The notes beneath the pieces are model-generated. The model had not been told where the DNA came from, did no database searches, and saw nothing but the letters and a program-made list of their open reading frames with translations. The position numbers were made by a program, and so were the translations under genes. From Dimorphilus gyrociliatus (taxonomy: Eukaryota; Annelida; Polychaeta; Dinophilidae), in the NCBI GenBank assembly GCA_904063045.1, contig CAJFCJ010000020.1, forward strand, positions 1,108,916-1,172,915: DNA of 64,000 bases, given 5' to 3'. Each line of letters starts with the position of its first letter. Within the stretch, counting starts at the first letter, position 1. Below are positions 1-12,695 of this stretch, piece by piece.

Positions 1-665
1 TGCGGTAGGGTTGAAATGATTCAAATTTACTCTATAAGAAAGTAAAGCACTTGTATATAGAAGAACACAATAAGTCTTAGAATCAGTATTTATAAAGATT
101 TTAATAATGATAGGGGAAAAACGTAATTCTCTAGAATTCATTATACGTTATTTATAACTAGTATCAAAGAACGTTTAAAAGCTCCGAAACGTGTAACATA
201 AATCTATTATCGAACACACCCATATTAGGCATAAATACTCACCCAATGCTTTTTATCGGTATCCTCTTTCGCGTGCCAACGCCGAGTTAAAAAAGGAAAT
301 TTCTCACTAATAATCTCACCATCAAAAAAAGTAGTTAAATTTGGAAATTCATCTGTTAAGCCTTTGATTTTCAAATAGCCACATACGTAATTTTGCTCTA
401 AATCTACATACTGCAATTATATAAATAGGATTAAAATAACAATTTACAATTGTACGACAGTGATCTAGATATAGTTGAATTAATGGATACAAGAGTTGAA
501 TACGAAAGAAGATCAAACCTGGATTGTAACTTCAACTTCGTACGTCGATCCTTTAGACGTCTGTGCACCGGAAAATTTTGCACCCGAATATAATCTCGTC
601 GTTTGAACCCCCGGTTGCTTAGAGTTTGCCGGTAGTGGGGGAGTAATATTTAACAAACCAGGCAT
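1..665 (-). CDS. GID4: GID4, substrate receptor of the GID/CTLH ubiquitin ligase (partial)
   Basis: Exons on the minus strand are 665-519 (start codon 665-663), 410-243 and 31-1; the rest lies beyond the left edge. The joined protein runs through [40 protein letters not shown] and [18 protein letters not shown], an almost residue-for-residue match to the Vid24/GID4 beta-barrel. In this family that barrel binds Pro/N-degron peptides and delivers substrates to the CTLH E3 complex. The N-terminal tail before the barrel is short (about 25 residues) compared with vertebrate GID4. Introns are 108 and 211 nt with clean GT-AG ends and phase 0. Identity is secure; only the C-terminal half is unseen. 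Confidence 0.93.
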
Positions 666-740
666 AGTTTAGAAGTAAATTGACAATTCGAGTGCTATTC
701 GCCAGAACAAGACATAAAGCGTTCTGTTTCCGAATAGGCA

Positions 741-752
741 TTGCGCATGCGT
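741..752. promoter_or_regulatory. NRF-1-like palindrome upstream of GID4
   Basis: The sequence TTGCGCATGCGT matches the core TGCGCATGCG of the NRF-1 site and lies about 76 nt upstream of the GID4 start codon. CG-containing palindromes are rare in this AT-rich window. The remainder of the 300-nt gap between GID4 and the ATPAF2 stop (666-965) shows nothing else I can name. Confidence 0.45.
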
Positions 753-965
753 AGTATAACAAAGTTGCATTCTGGGTAAAAGTTGAGAAATTTAAGTACT
801 AACCAAACGCCTTAGCAGTTTAATTTTTCAATTAAAGTATTAACGAATTTTACAATGAAAATAGAAGCTATAGATAAGGACACTTTCTAATTCATAATTT
901 CAAGTATTCATTCATTTATTTCGCTAAGATAGTGTAAATTTATTCAGATTCATATAAATATAAAT

Positions 966-2263
966 TTAAGTCATTCTATTTATCCTTTTCGAATTGGAAG
1001 TTTCACTATTAGTAGTTAAATAGACAAACAAAGCTGCTGCAGCCAATTTTGCTTCACTTGTATATGTTTCAACATTATGAAACCATTCGACATTCCCCCA
1101 CTTTTGTGTCTAATTACAAAGTAAAATTAAAATAATTAGTATCTTTTAAAAGAAATGAAAAATTAAATTTATTATAGAAAAACTGTTATAAATGATACCA
1201 TCTTGCGTTAAAAAATATAAAATTATCTACCTGATAATCCTGTTCTAATCTAGATAAACTGACTGCTGTTTCCACGCTTATTTTTTTATCCACTAAAGAA
1301 AGTGCTAAAATAAAAGACTTCAACGTCTCAATCACTTGTTGAAATCCTGCGGAAAAGATAATAAAAATAAACGTCTTATAATTATAACATCCTATGCTAT
1401 TTCTTTAATTATTAACCGAATAAAGCCAATTCATTATAAGAATTAAGGTGTTGAGTGAATATTTGTTTCGTTTCCTTTGAGATGTTCAACATACCAATAC
1501 CATATGTCAAACCAATGTCAACATTATATCTAGAAAAATCAGTAGCCTTTTTTATATTGTATCGGAAAAAAGGATTTTTTGCACAAGTTTACCTTTCATT
1601 TGCCCATTCTATTATAGGATTCCATTTTTCGTTTTGAAGTTTAACTAAATCTTCCGGTTCTTTCATTCTGTAGCTAAGGAATTGGTTCAGTTGATATTTA
1701 ATATTTAAAGAAATAAGCGAAAGCTAACCATATCGTATCAGTATCCAAAAACTCTAACATCCCATTGATCGTTGTCACTTTATCCCGATGAGTTGGATTA
1801 TCAATTGATATATTGCAGAGAGATGTCTATTTTTTAGAAAGAAAAATATTGCCCTGTGAATATCCTTTTCTATAAATATCAAAATATACTTAATATATGC
1901 ATATTGTATTTTTTGATAACATCTTCTTGTGATTCCCATTCATTAAGGACCGCCAAGGCTAAAGCTTCCGTTGGTACAATGAATAAATTTCCTCCAGGTG
2001 TTTTTAATTTCCTTTGATCTAAGTTTATTTCATATCCATTAGATCCCTGGGTAACTGTAACATTCTTGTAGAAGCGTTTGATATCTGTAGTAAATAAGTG
2101 GTAACTTCTTATAATATCGCTCAAAATGTAATTTTAAAAGCTAATTAAATTTAATTTGTAAATTCTTTTTAACTATTAAACCTTTTGTTGAGTAATTTCT
2201 CAGAAATGTTCTTTTAGCACATTGACCAGAAGTTGACAAGCGGGAAATTAGCTTTGTAAACAT
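966..2263 (-). CDS. ATPAF2: ATP synthase F1 assembly factor 2 (ATP12 family)
   Basis: Exons: 2263-2182, 2084-about 1890, 1826-1729, 1673-1593, 1529-1417, 1346-1231, 1109-966 (stop). Exon 1 encodes a basic, Ser/Arg-rich start (MFTKLISRLSTSGQ...) that reads as a mitochondrial transit peptide. Exon 2 gives IKRFYKNVTV and the family-typical NLDQRKLKTP. Later exons give SLCNISIDNPTHRDKV, EPEDLVKLQNEKWNPIIEW and TQKWGNVEWFHNVE. ATP12 proteins bind the F1 alpha subunit in the mitochondrial matrix and help build the F1 hexamer. One oddity: the exon 2/exon 3 join does not keep frame with any GT-AG pair I can find (donor GTATAT at 1889, acceptor TAG at 1827), so a sequence error or an unusual splice is possible there. 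All other joins keep phase. Confidence 0.92.
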
Positions 2264-2649
2264 CACGCGGTATTTTACTGAGTGATATTACAAAAAGACA
2301 CCATATTATTCCGCCAATTTAACGGAACATTTTTCTACCCTAAAATTGCGTATCAACACCAGCAAGTACGTCGAAAAAGCGGCTAAGTCGGTAAGCGTAT
2401 AATTATTATATTGTGTAGTAATGATGGGAGATCTGCAACGTAAATACTAATGCGAGCAATCCGTTCTCGGGAAACTTATTTGATGGAATCGGCTTTCGTT
2501 ACGTCTCCATGTTGATCTTCCTGTAATTTTGTTTTTCGATTTGAACGTATTTATTGATAATTTTTTCTGTAAATATCTTGTTCGACTCGTACTGATGAAA
2601 CCCCTTTATATAACATTAATTTACTCATGTTTTTGCAGTTTTCGACCAG
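2264..2649. promoter_or_regulatory. Divergent ATPAF2/USP37 promoter with a likely USP37 5' UTR intron
   Basis: This 386-nt gap separates two divergent start codons. A good donor (GTAAGC, 2391) and a T-rich acceptor ending TTTTTGCAG (about 2638), 11 nt before the USP37 ATG, suggest a 5' UTR intron. An E2F-like GCGGGAAAT lies just outside the gap at 2240-2248, inside ATPAF2 exon 1. No TATA box is obvious for either gene. Confidence 0.4.
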
Positions 2650-5600
2650 ATGAAGGATTTTGTAGAAATCGACAGTTTCGATGTAAAGGTGAAATTTTAT
2701 GATCGCGATATACAAAGTCGCGGGAAAAAAGAAGATGGAAAGATTCGATTATGTGCTGTTTCCTGCGATAGTTTTGCCTTCTTTATCGAAAAGAAGGAAT
2801 CAGGACATATGGAAATCGTTTTGGTGAGTATTTAGTTTGTAACATAAATTAATTTATGAGAAAATCCTATAAAAATTTAGGTATTGAGAAATTTTTGTCA
2901 CGCCTCAAACCTACCAGAAGGCAATATAATATTAAAATAGCTAAAAATGGTTTTAAAATCTTAACTCGATTCCCAGTTAATATAACATATTAAAACATAA
3001 TGAAATATATCTAGGATTATATATATTTATATATACTGTATTTGGTGAAATTGAAAAAGAATTATTCCTTTACCAGTTTTATCAATTTACTTTGAAATAT
3101 TTCCTATTTTTAAAAGCATTTTTCTCTTATTTTTTTTTCATTGCATTTTTATTGTTAAAATTCTGTTCAGTATTTTATCTCTTTACCAACGGATTATATA
3201 CTTTTACCCAATATTATTTACTTTTAAATATTTGTTTAATGTTCGCTTTCTTCAGTTGGATGGAAAAGATAAATGGAAACTTAAATACATAAAGACAACA
3301 AGATCTTTAGAATTATTGAAACAACCAAAAAAAATTCATGTACAATTGCCAGTAACATTCAAAGTTGGTGCATTTGATAGGATGTGTCAAACGGCGGAGA
3401 AATTGTTGGAAAAAATGTCTTGGAAACACATTGAGTACTTAAAACAAAGTTCTTCTGAAATTGAAGGATTGCCAAAGTCTTTTAAACTTAGCGATTGCAA
3501 TAAAGAAAATATTGGGTAAAATTGATTACTTTATATTATGTAATAGATTCTTTACCGCCTTTATTAATTCTAGATTAAACAAGAGAGTCTTGAATGATTC
3601 GAAATCTGGATCTGATGTAGAGTCAAGCATTTTAGACGAACCAAAGAGATTGAAAAGAGAAACTACTCCTGAAAAAATTCTGTCTAATTCCTCATCAGAT
3701 AGGTAAATTATTCAAAAAAGTTGTTATTGAAAAATTCGTAAGAGAGATCATTTATTAGTTCAAACAAGATCCGAAAGGATTTCGAAAAAAATTCTGAGGA
3801 TGAACAACAAACCACCATCAGTACACCTCCTATTAAAACTCTGTGAGAATTTAATTTGAATTTGTTATCATTTTTTTTCATTTGTTTAATTATTTTTAAC
3901 TGATAGACAACAACAGAAAACTCCTAATCAAAGTGAAATATCACCTCGAAATTTTTATTCCAATATAACTGTTAGCTCTGTAAAATGTACACCCCCAAGA
4001 AGTATTTCTACGTCATGTCGAATATCGAGGAAACCAGCTATTCTTACAAATGGTCTGCGGAACTCTTGTCCTCAAACTTCGAAACCTTCAACGTCTTCCG
4101 TACTCTCAGCGCCAATCAGCCATGCAACTGTTAAAGAGATAAATAACTGTGGAAGTGTTAATTTCGATAACAGTGAGGAAATAACGGGTAATAAATATTC
4201 ATATAACGCCTCTTCAAAATGGAATATATTCTAAACGATAATTGTTTACAGGGTTGCGTAATATTGGAAATTCGTGTTACATGAATGTAATTCTTCAAAG
4301 CCTTTTTAATGTTGAATGTTTTCGGAATGAATTTTTAGCCAACTATGATCAATTTCTTAAAGACAAAGATGTTAAACAAGGCTGCTTGCTTCTCTCAGTA
4401 TGCCATCTCTTTAGCGTCATGAAGCTAAGGAGAGTAGAGAGGCGTCATTTAGAATCTGTGAAAGAGGCTTTTGTTAAGAAAGCGGAAACATTTGCTGGAA
4501 CTCAACAGCATGATGCTCAGGAATTTTTAACATTTTTCTTAGATATTTTAAGAGAAGAATTATTGGCTATCAACAAGGAAAAATCTTTTGAACAATATAA
4601 AAATTCAGTCCTAATCAACTTTGAAACAGTTACAACCGAAAACATAAGATGCAATAAATGTGGAAATCTAGTAACTAAACAGGAATCAAATATGCAGATG
4701 AGTCTCCTCATGCCTGATAGACCTAGCCTCGTTTCAGCTCTAAAACAATTTATGAGCGAGGAAGAAGTTGAGTATACTTGCGAGAAATGCGAAAATAAAA
4801 GTGGTGTTCTTTCTCATAAATTTTATAGACTACCACGAGTCTTGATTCTACATTTGAAACGATACAATAAATTGGAGAAGAAAGGATCCGCTGTTATGAT
4901 ACCAAGGTACCTAAATCTATCAAATTATTGCGATGAAACAACAATTTCACCCTCTTTGTCTTCGGATATTTCTCCGAGTGATAACTTTCTGAGAGATGTC
5001 ATTGAGGAATTCGAAAGGAACTTGGAAAATAACAGAGAAACTGAATTAAACAATTTTCCTGATTCTCCTGGTGGTGATATGAATGGAACTAGATTAAGAT
5101 TCAAAAATCGTTTCCAGAGTACTAAAAAGAAACCTGCCGATACCTTACTATCGGATTCTTCAAGTTATTTTGCTAAAGATGTGAAAAGGTTCAAGCCCAG
5201 TAATGGAGAAGAGTTCTCAAATGGTTTGATGGATAATGTTAATGCAAACAAGTATGATGATGGTGAAGCTGATTTATTTGATAGTCAAGACGTTGGTAAA
5301 AAAGGTCCTTATAAAAAATTAGATTTTAGCTGCGATGAGGACAGAAGGGACGATTTATTAGATGAAAGCGTTAGGCACGAAAGAGCATCTCCCAATAGCT
5401 TTTTACATGATGGCCCTGTGTACAGCGGAACTTCTATGAATTCAACCGTGGAACCGACTTCATCATCGTCAGTGAAGTGTGGATCTGAGGAAAATCAAGA
5501 AATTCCCAATTTCCCGGTTAATGATAGACTTGGTACATCTCCGAATGGTCTTTTGGGAGGTAATTCTGAAAATAACTCGCTGGAAAGGAGAAAGGAAATA

Positions 5601-6265
5601 TTTTCATTACAACAAGATGACAGTTCTACTAACTCTTGTGGATTGCTAGGTGGTAGTCCTGCGGTTAAACAATCTGAGGCAGATGTACAAAGTCAGGCCA
5701 CAATCGAAGAATGTGAACTAGACGAAAACGATGAAGAGTTACAAAAAGCTATTCAACAGAGTAAACTCCAGTTTGAAGAGGAAAGGAGAAGTAAAATGCA
5801 GGAAGAGGAGGAACAACTACAGGAAGCTCTAGAAAAGAGCCTCTATGAAGCTGAGGCTGAACGACAGAGAAAATTAGAGCAACTAGAGAGCATAACAGAT
5901 GATGAAGATTATGATGACGAAACACAACCTGGATTTTCTTATCGGCTCGTCTCCATAATTTCCCATTCTGGTAGTGCGCATGGTGGGCACTATACTTGCA
6001 GTGTATTACGATCATCGGACGGTAAATGGTATCGATGTAACGATAACGAAGTTACGAGTCTCTACAATCAGGACGAAAAGTCACTGCTAAACGAGTGTCA
6101 AACTTACGGCTATATTTTCTTTTATGTAAATAAGTGAGTATTTCTTCCCGACAATTCTATTATAATATCCTCATCTCCGCCTAATATTCTTCTTTTCTAT
6201 TCAGACATGTTCTAAATGAAATTAACTATAAATCACCGGCTAAGTTTCATAAAAGGAAAACTTGA
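2650..6265 (+). CDS. USP37: Ubiquitin-specific protease, USP37 type
   Basis: Seven exons: 2650-2823, 3256-3515, 3574-3702, 3759-3842, 3907-4187, 4252-6133, 6205-6265; 956 residues, close to vertebrate USP37. The first two exons form the N-terminal PH-like domain, followed by a Ser-rich linker. Exon 6 opens on the Cys box GLRNIGNSCYMN (Cys318 by my count). It contains two Cys-x-x-Cys pairs (about residues 448-492), a long charged insertion, two UIM helices (cores LQKAIQQS and LQEALEKS), then the His box GSAHGGHYTC (His889) and the terminal GYIFFYVN. USP with internal UIMs between Cys and His boxes is diagnostic of USP37/USP26. USP37 removes K48/K11 chains, for example from cyclin A, at the G1/S transition. 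An in-frame TGA directly after exon 6 is avoided by the last intron, giving a tail KHVLNEINY like that of the family. Confidence 0.93.
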
Positions 6266-7104
6266 GAAATCATCAAGTTTATTATTTTGGTGCTGCTCAT
6301 TGATGAAATGTAAAAGAATAAAAAACTTGGTGAATGAGGGAATTGAATGGCTTGCTTCGTACACCATCATTTGCATTTTAGTTCCAATATTTAAAATTTA
6401 TGTAAATATAGAATCATATTTACTTTTCGTGATTATGAGAGGACTGTTTTTTTTTCATCTAACTTATTGCATAAACTGAGAGAATTCTTGAATCAATTTT
6501 ATCTATAAAGAAAAGGAAAAAGTTTAATTTGTTTCTTTACATTTTTACATTTCATATATGTATAAAAGATAAAATACCATCTGACTTCAATAAAGCGAAG
6601 CGTTATTGATTGTATAATTTTATTCATATTTTCTGTTTTATATCTAAAAATTCACACGATTTCATCATTTAATTTTCGAAATTTTATTTTCCATTAAACT
6701 GATGTAGATGATAATATAATTGATATTGTCTTATTTTAATTGAATACTGCATGACATGTTTGAAGGAAGAATTTCTACGAACAAATAAAAGGTACAAATG
6801 TGACAATTTTAAAAAGTACAATTTCTAAGGTATGGGATGGGGCTCCTGGTCCACTCAGGGACTAGCTATTTGAAAGTTGAAGAAAAATGTTTAGAAAAAA
6901 AGTGCGGAACTATTTTTAATAGTTGCGGTCCTGTATTAAGTGCAACCGGCCTCACTGCATACCCGTAAAACTCTTTCGTTTCCGTTTCCATTTATAAATT
7001 ACTTGGATTAACATTTCATTCTTAAAAGTAATTAGGAAAAAGATCAGTCTGTTAGTATAATTTAAATTCCAGTAAGCTTGGATTATTTGATTCCAACATA
7101 GACA
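6266..7104. other. Intergenic interval between USP37 and PSMD3
   Basis: It contains the USP37 3' UTR with an AATAAA near 6589. A less AT-rich patch at about 6830-6970 includes GGTCC...GGAC self-complementarity and could be a small RNA or PSMD3 promoter. I recognise no coding sequence or known RNA in it. Confidence 0.4.
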
Positions 7105-9167
7105 ATGGAAAAAACGAAATCTGCCTCTAAGGACGTCGAAATGAAAGATGTCGAAAAGACGGAAAAAGTGGAAGAAACAAAGGATCCAGACTTGTTAACG
7201 TTAGAAGGTAGTGTATTTCTTATATTATAAGCAGCCAGAATCAAAATTTTAAATATTTTATTTGCTGAATCACCCAGCGAATTATAGGATCGCGACGAAA
7301 TTCAACATGACATATCAACTATACTTTGTTTATGTCATGAAAATTAAGTAATTTACAAACAGAAAATATCTAAATCATTGAAAATAATATTTCAGATTTG
7401 CCGTTTATCTTAAGTAAATTTGATCAGACCTCAATTTACATGCATGATAGCTTACATTAAAAAGTTTTTTCCTTTTGTACATTAGATATAAGAGATCAAA
7501 TAAGAAACATCGACAAAGCAGCACATACTAAAGAAAGAAGATTTGCGGCTAGGAGTTTAAGAGCTTTACCCTCATTAAGAAGACGGGTAAACCCTGGAGT
7601 TCTTAAACAAGCTATTACAAATTTTTGCCAATCATCTTCTAAGGAAACAATTATAAGTTATATCCCTGAGAGTGATAAAGGCACTGAAAGATTTGACAAG
7701 GTGTCCACCCCTCAAAATTTAGCATTTGAATGCGAAATTTACTTGCACATGCTGTTATGCATGTATTTACTTGATGAATTCAACAAGAAGAAAGTAGAAA
7801 AAACCATATTATTACGGTGTGGTAAAGACTTGTTGGACAAGATAACAAGTCATTCGGTTCTCGATTCATTGTCCGCCAGAGCCTTCTTTTACTCTGCAAG
7901 AAGTATGGAAGCTTGTAAAGAGCCAGAGGAACCATTACGGCCCACTCTTCATGCTGCTTTGAGGACTTCAACACTTAAGGGACATGCTGAAACAGAAGCT
8001 ACACTGCTAGTTCTACTTCTAAGATCCTACGTGGAAGCGAAATTGTATACCCAAGCAGATAAATTGGTATCGAAAACTACTATGCCTGAAAATGCATCAT
8101 CCAACCAACACGCTAGGTGTGAATTAACTACTAGTTTAACTTGATGTAGAATGAATGACTATCTATTTTATTTTTCAGATATCTTTATTACGTTGCGAAA
8201 CTGCGCGCAATCCAACTTGATTATAGTTCAGCTTACAAACATCTTGTTGCTGCTTCTCGAAAAGCTCCGTCAATTGGTGCTCTAGGATTTCGTCAACATG
8301 TAGCTAGATTGACTGTAGTTGTCCAACTACTTTTGGGTGACATACCAGAGCGTGCAGCCTTTAGGGCATCGGGTATGAGACATACATTGGAGCCCTACTT
8401 GGAGTTAACAAGAGCTGTAAGGGCTGGAAGGTTAGATGCTTTTGGAGACTGCCTAAAGAAACACGAGAAACTTTTTGAGGAGCACGCTACTTACACTTTA
8501 ATTGGTAATTTTTGCCTTTCTTTAATTCCTAGTCGACTGTTAACATTGAAATTAATTTCAGTGAGGATCAGACACAATGTAATTAAAGCAGGAGTCAGAA
8601 GAATTGCAAGTGCTTACTCAAGAATTAGTTTGGTTGATGTAGCTACAAAATTGGGCTTAGACTCTCCTGAGGACGCTGAATACATTGTGTCTAAAGCGAT
8701 CCGCGACAAGGTACTGGATCCAACATCGACTAGTGTTGACCACGAATTTGGAACTTTGGATGCGCGACATCCGGCTGATGTATATATAACAATGGAGCCA
8801 ACTTACGCTTTTGATACGCGACTGTCGTACTGTCTGAAATTACAGAGGCAATGCGTAAAGGCTCTAAGGTTTGTAAAAATCTGAGTTATACGAGTTAGTT
8901 TTGTTTTTCAATATTCTTAAAATATTTTTTTGCCAATAACAACTAGTCTCTTTCTACTGTTATTCCACCTTTTTGTGCTTTAAAGATTGTAAAGCTTGAC
9001 AATTGTAAAAAAAAGATAGTTCTCTTATTTAAAAATTGATCTTTTTTAGGTATCCGCCAAAATCATATCAGCGCAATTTGGAAACTCCTGAACAAAGACG
9101 GGAAAGAGAGCAACACGAAATTGACGCTGCGGCCGATATGCCTGATGATGACTTTGATGGATTTTAA
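7105..9167 (+). CDS. PSMD3: 26S proteasome regulatory subunit Rpn3 (PSMD3)
   Basis: Five exons: 7105-7207, 7486-8116, 8179-8504, 8562-8868, 9050-9167; 494 residues (human 534). The start is Lys/Glu-rich and disordered. The helical-repeat and PCI body shows the family's LYYVAKLRAIQLDY, GFRQHVARLTVVVQLLLGDI and RIRHNVIKAG, and the PCI winged helix carries YSRISLVDVATKLGLDSPEDAEY. The tail RYPPKSYQRNLETPEQRRER ends in an acidic DDDFDGF. Rpn3 is a lid scaffold subunit of the 19S particle. Every intron keeps phase, and the stop falls where expected. A 250-nt gap separates it from the next gene on the same strand. Confidence 0.96.
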
Positions 9168-9417
9168 ATTAATTCTTGTTAGATACTATTCAAATGCTTG
9201 TGTAAAACATATAATAAAAAATATGTTGTTTTTTTCATTAAACAATTTAAATGGCTTATTCTTTTTCTATATTGTTCTATTTTTTACAATATTCACTTTC
9301 ATAATATTAGAGAATTTACTATTTTTAAAAGAAATTAAATTTCCACATCATGAAACTTTAAAAATCAAAATTCATTAATTTTTTAAAAAAATATCAGACA
9401 ATAAGAAAAACCATTTT

Positions 9418-12400
9418 ATGACAACTCAAACTAATGAGATACAAGAACAGAATGACGTCACTATATTTCATAAGTACGACGGATTATCTAGAAAAGATAA
9501 AAAATTGAAAAAATTACAAGAAGAATTAGGTATTCGCAGTCCTGATTATAAACCTCGCCAATTGCCTACCTTAACCAGAAGAACATTTAAAAACAAAGGA
9601 AATTCCGGGATTGACAATACTATAGACGATGGAAAAACTAGTGGTTATTCTATTCAACACTCTAAGATAGATAAGATGACAGATATAGATCATTTAAAGA
9701 AAACTAATAATTGCAGTGAGCTCAAAAATCATTGTGAAGAGAAAATGCTCCCTATATCGCCCGTAGAAAACGATTTGATAAAAGGTATGACATTTCTTGC
9801 TCTTACGGTTTTATCAATTATTTAACCATAACAGAGGAATGTCAGCCAAAGTATGAAAAGACCGACGTTCAAGTGAATAATCCACTTCTTTTAGAAGATA
9901 ATATCTTGAAGAGTTATCATGAGACAAACTCCAAACCATACTCTCAATTTACAAAGAAAAGGCGAACTTTAGATTTCGATAGAAGTAACCAAAAGCATAT
10001 TCCCAACTTTAGAATTATTAAAAATACAATAGAAGATAGACTTAAATCTAAAAGAATCTCAGATTTTCGGGGACCATCAACGTTTTCGGATTATAATAGA
10101 TTTCCTACGGAAGAAAGTCTATTAATAGATAACTACGCAAAAAAGTATGCCGTCACCAACTTATCCAGAGATAACTTTAATATTTCAAATACAAAGAAGA
10201 AAGTACAAACACATAATTAATATGCATTTGAATCTAATTAACATAATTAAAATATTAAATATTTTTTACAACAAATTATAGAATCATCAATTCAATTCCA
10301 AGGAGCATTTAGAATATTTGACATATTCTGAAAATAGACCGACATACAAAAATCTAAATAGGCCTGACGTCACTCCAATATCTCTTATTACAAATCAATT
10401 AAAAGGATTATTGAGTTCTTCCGATTCGCTTCAGAATCTATTAAATGATACTCCTATTTCTAAGAGTTGTCTGTATCAGAAATTTGACAAATTTAGGCCT
10501 AGTATGTCGAGATTCTCTTTAAATAGAAAAAGCAACTCTATTTCTAATGAACATTTAATGAGTCATGGGAGAAAGCATGAGCTCAACGATAAATCTCAGA
10601 ATCGATTAATTAACAAGATTAATGAGATTGACGAAGGAAAGTTCCTCGACAAGAAAATTGGTGATTTTCCACTTAATAAAGATCCATTTTCCTTCGAAGC
10701 TGATAATCATAAAAACTTTCAAATGAATAATTTCCTCGGAAAGGAAATTTATCTATCAGAAACAGGAGAATCTCTATTAGATGAAAGTTTAAATCGTATT
10801 ATATCGGATGATAAAAGTAGGGAAGGAAATGAACATTTAAGCAAGATGAACAATTGCAAAGATAATGAAGATACCATAAAATTGAAGTCAATCATTTCTC
10901 AACCAACTGTTGAAAATCTTCATGAGAAGAGAAGTAATTTCATATGGAAATTAATAAGACAAACAGATTGGTATAATAAATCATCCATTGGCTCATTTAA
11001 CACTAGGAAACAGTATTCGGAAATTCCAATTCCAAAGATATTATCAAAGGACGAAGCAGTCATGAAGAGATTAGTAAGCGCCTATGAGAAATGCAACGAT
11101 AATTATAAGATTGATCATATTGACTCTATCCTAAAAGAATTTCGCTTCTTAGATAATGAAGATTTAATTCTGGTTGATGATGAGGAGAAAGGTGTAAGAG
11201 TAATATCAAAAGGACAAAAGAGTATTTACGTAGCTTCATATTTAAAGAATTACTTATGTAAAGTACCGAATGATAGGGAAATCAGGACAAATAAGATAAT
11301 TCATTTAAATTTTTCAAATGAGAGAGGAGAAGCTGCAGTAGTATTGAAATTATTTAGGAAAGACGATAAAGATAACAGCTTAAGTAGGATTATCCAAGAA
11401 TCAATAATATTAAACTACTTAAATACTAATAATTCATCAATTTGTCCAATTTTAGTTGGACTAGTAATACTATCTTTAAATCCATTCTATTATGAAATAG
11501 GAATTGTTAGTCATCTTATTGGAGATCCTCTTAATTTTGAAGTTATTTCCCTAGATCGAATTATTCTATTGGATTATGAAAAAAGATCGAAAAAGTCAAA
11601 TGATAATCTTACTGATCAACAATGGATTGAAATCTTAATAACTCTAGCTGAAATATTTAAAAATTTACACAACTCCTATACCATAATTAATAAAATAGAA
11701 CTAAAAAATATAGTATTAAGGCCTATTGATCAATATTCCAGTAGTTGGACTATTCCGAAACTCACCTGTTTCCAACATGCGACTATACATTCTAAGGTTC
11801 AAGAATTTACTGGTATCAATACACTTTTTGATGATAATATGGAGGAATTCTTTAGAGTTGATGTTCAACTACTATGCAATATTATTGAACAAATCAATTT
11901 TACATTAAATTTAGGGTTAGATAATCTAGGGGGAAGGCAACTATCATCATCTGAAATACATCAGTATTTATTTAATCATTTAAATACTAAAAATCATTAC
12001 TTTAATGGAAGATTGTTAAAAAATGTTGAAGATTATCAATCCACGAGAAATATCATTGATAGTCAAGATGACAAATGTAGAAAATCCACTAATGAGGAGT
12101 TGGACAAGGAAGAGATAAAGCAGGATTTAAAAAATAAGAAGAGGGTCTCCTTGGATATTAATCTATTAAGAGAGGAGAAAAACGATGAAATTAGGGGAAA
12201 ATCTTCATTATTTTCCAATACAGGAAAGATGAAGACAAATAAGCATTCTCATCTAAACGGAAAGGTTGAAAAAATAGGAGAGAAAAATTCCAGTGACGAT
12301 GACAATGATGATGATGATGATGATCATTTAAGCGATAGGGTTTGTATAGAAAATTTTTTACTTATCCAATCATTTAAGCAAATGAAAACACAGCCAAAAG

Positions 12401-12675
12401 AAACTATTGTAAGAATAAGAAAAAGAGATGGCAATCATCATCTTTGGTTGGCGAAACTAATCAAATCTTTGAAAAGCTATTGTTCTATCCAAATTAAAAA
12501 TCCTAGAATGAAAACTATTAATAAATTTGTAAAGAATCAGCCGAAAAGGATTATTAAGAAATCTAAGGAGAACAATCGTTCGAGTAGATGTTCATCGGTG
12601 AATATGGATTTGACTGACGGCGGTGATAATTCAAATATCAATGTTAAATTGATGGATAGTATTAAAACAATATAG
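9418..12675 (+). CDS. Unrecognised 1042-residue protein with a degenerate protein-kinase-like domain
   Basis: Three exons join in phase: 9418-9784, 9835-10202, 10282-12675. The first 590 residues are Asn/Ser/Lys-rich and probably disordered. From about residue 595 there are kinase-like marks: VVLKLF (beta-3 lysine), ESIILNYL (alpha-C glutamate), then ILITLAEIFKNLHNSYTIIN and LKNIVL, which line up with the region before and after the catalytic loop. The HRD triad is replaced (Asn-Lys-Ile), and no DFG is visible (the matching stretch reads LTCFQH). A poly-Asp run (about 12298-12324) and a basic tail follow. By sequence it would be a pseudokinase; this is inference, and I could not place it in Bub1, haspin or another family. 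Its stop lies 20 nt from the stop of convergent GPN2. Confidence 0.6.
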
Positions 12676-12695
12676 ATAAAGATAAGTTCAATTAA

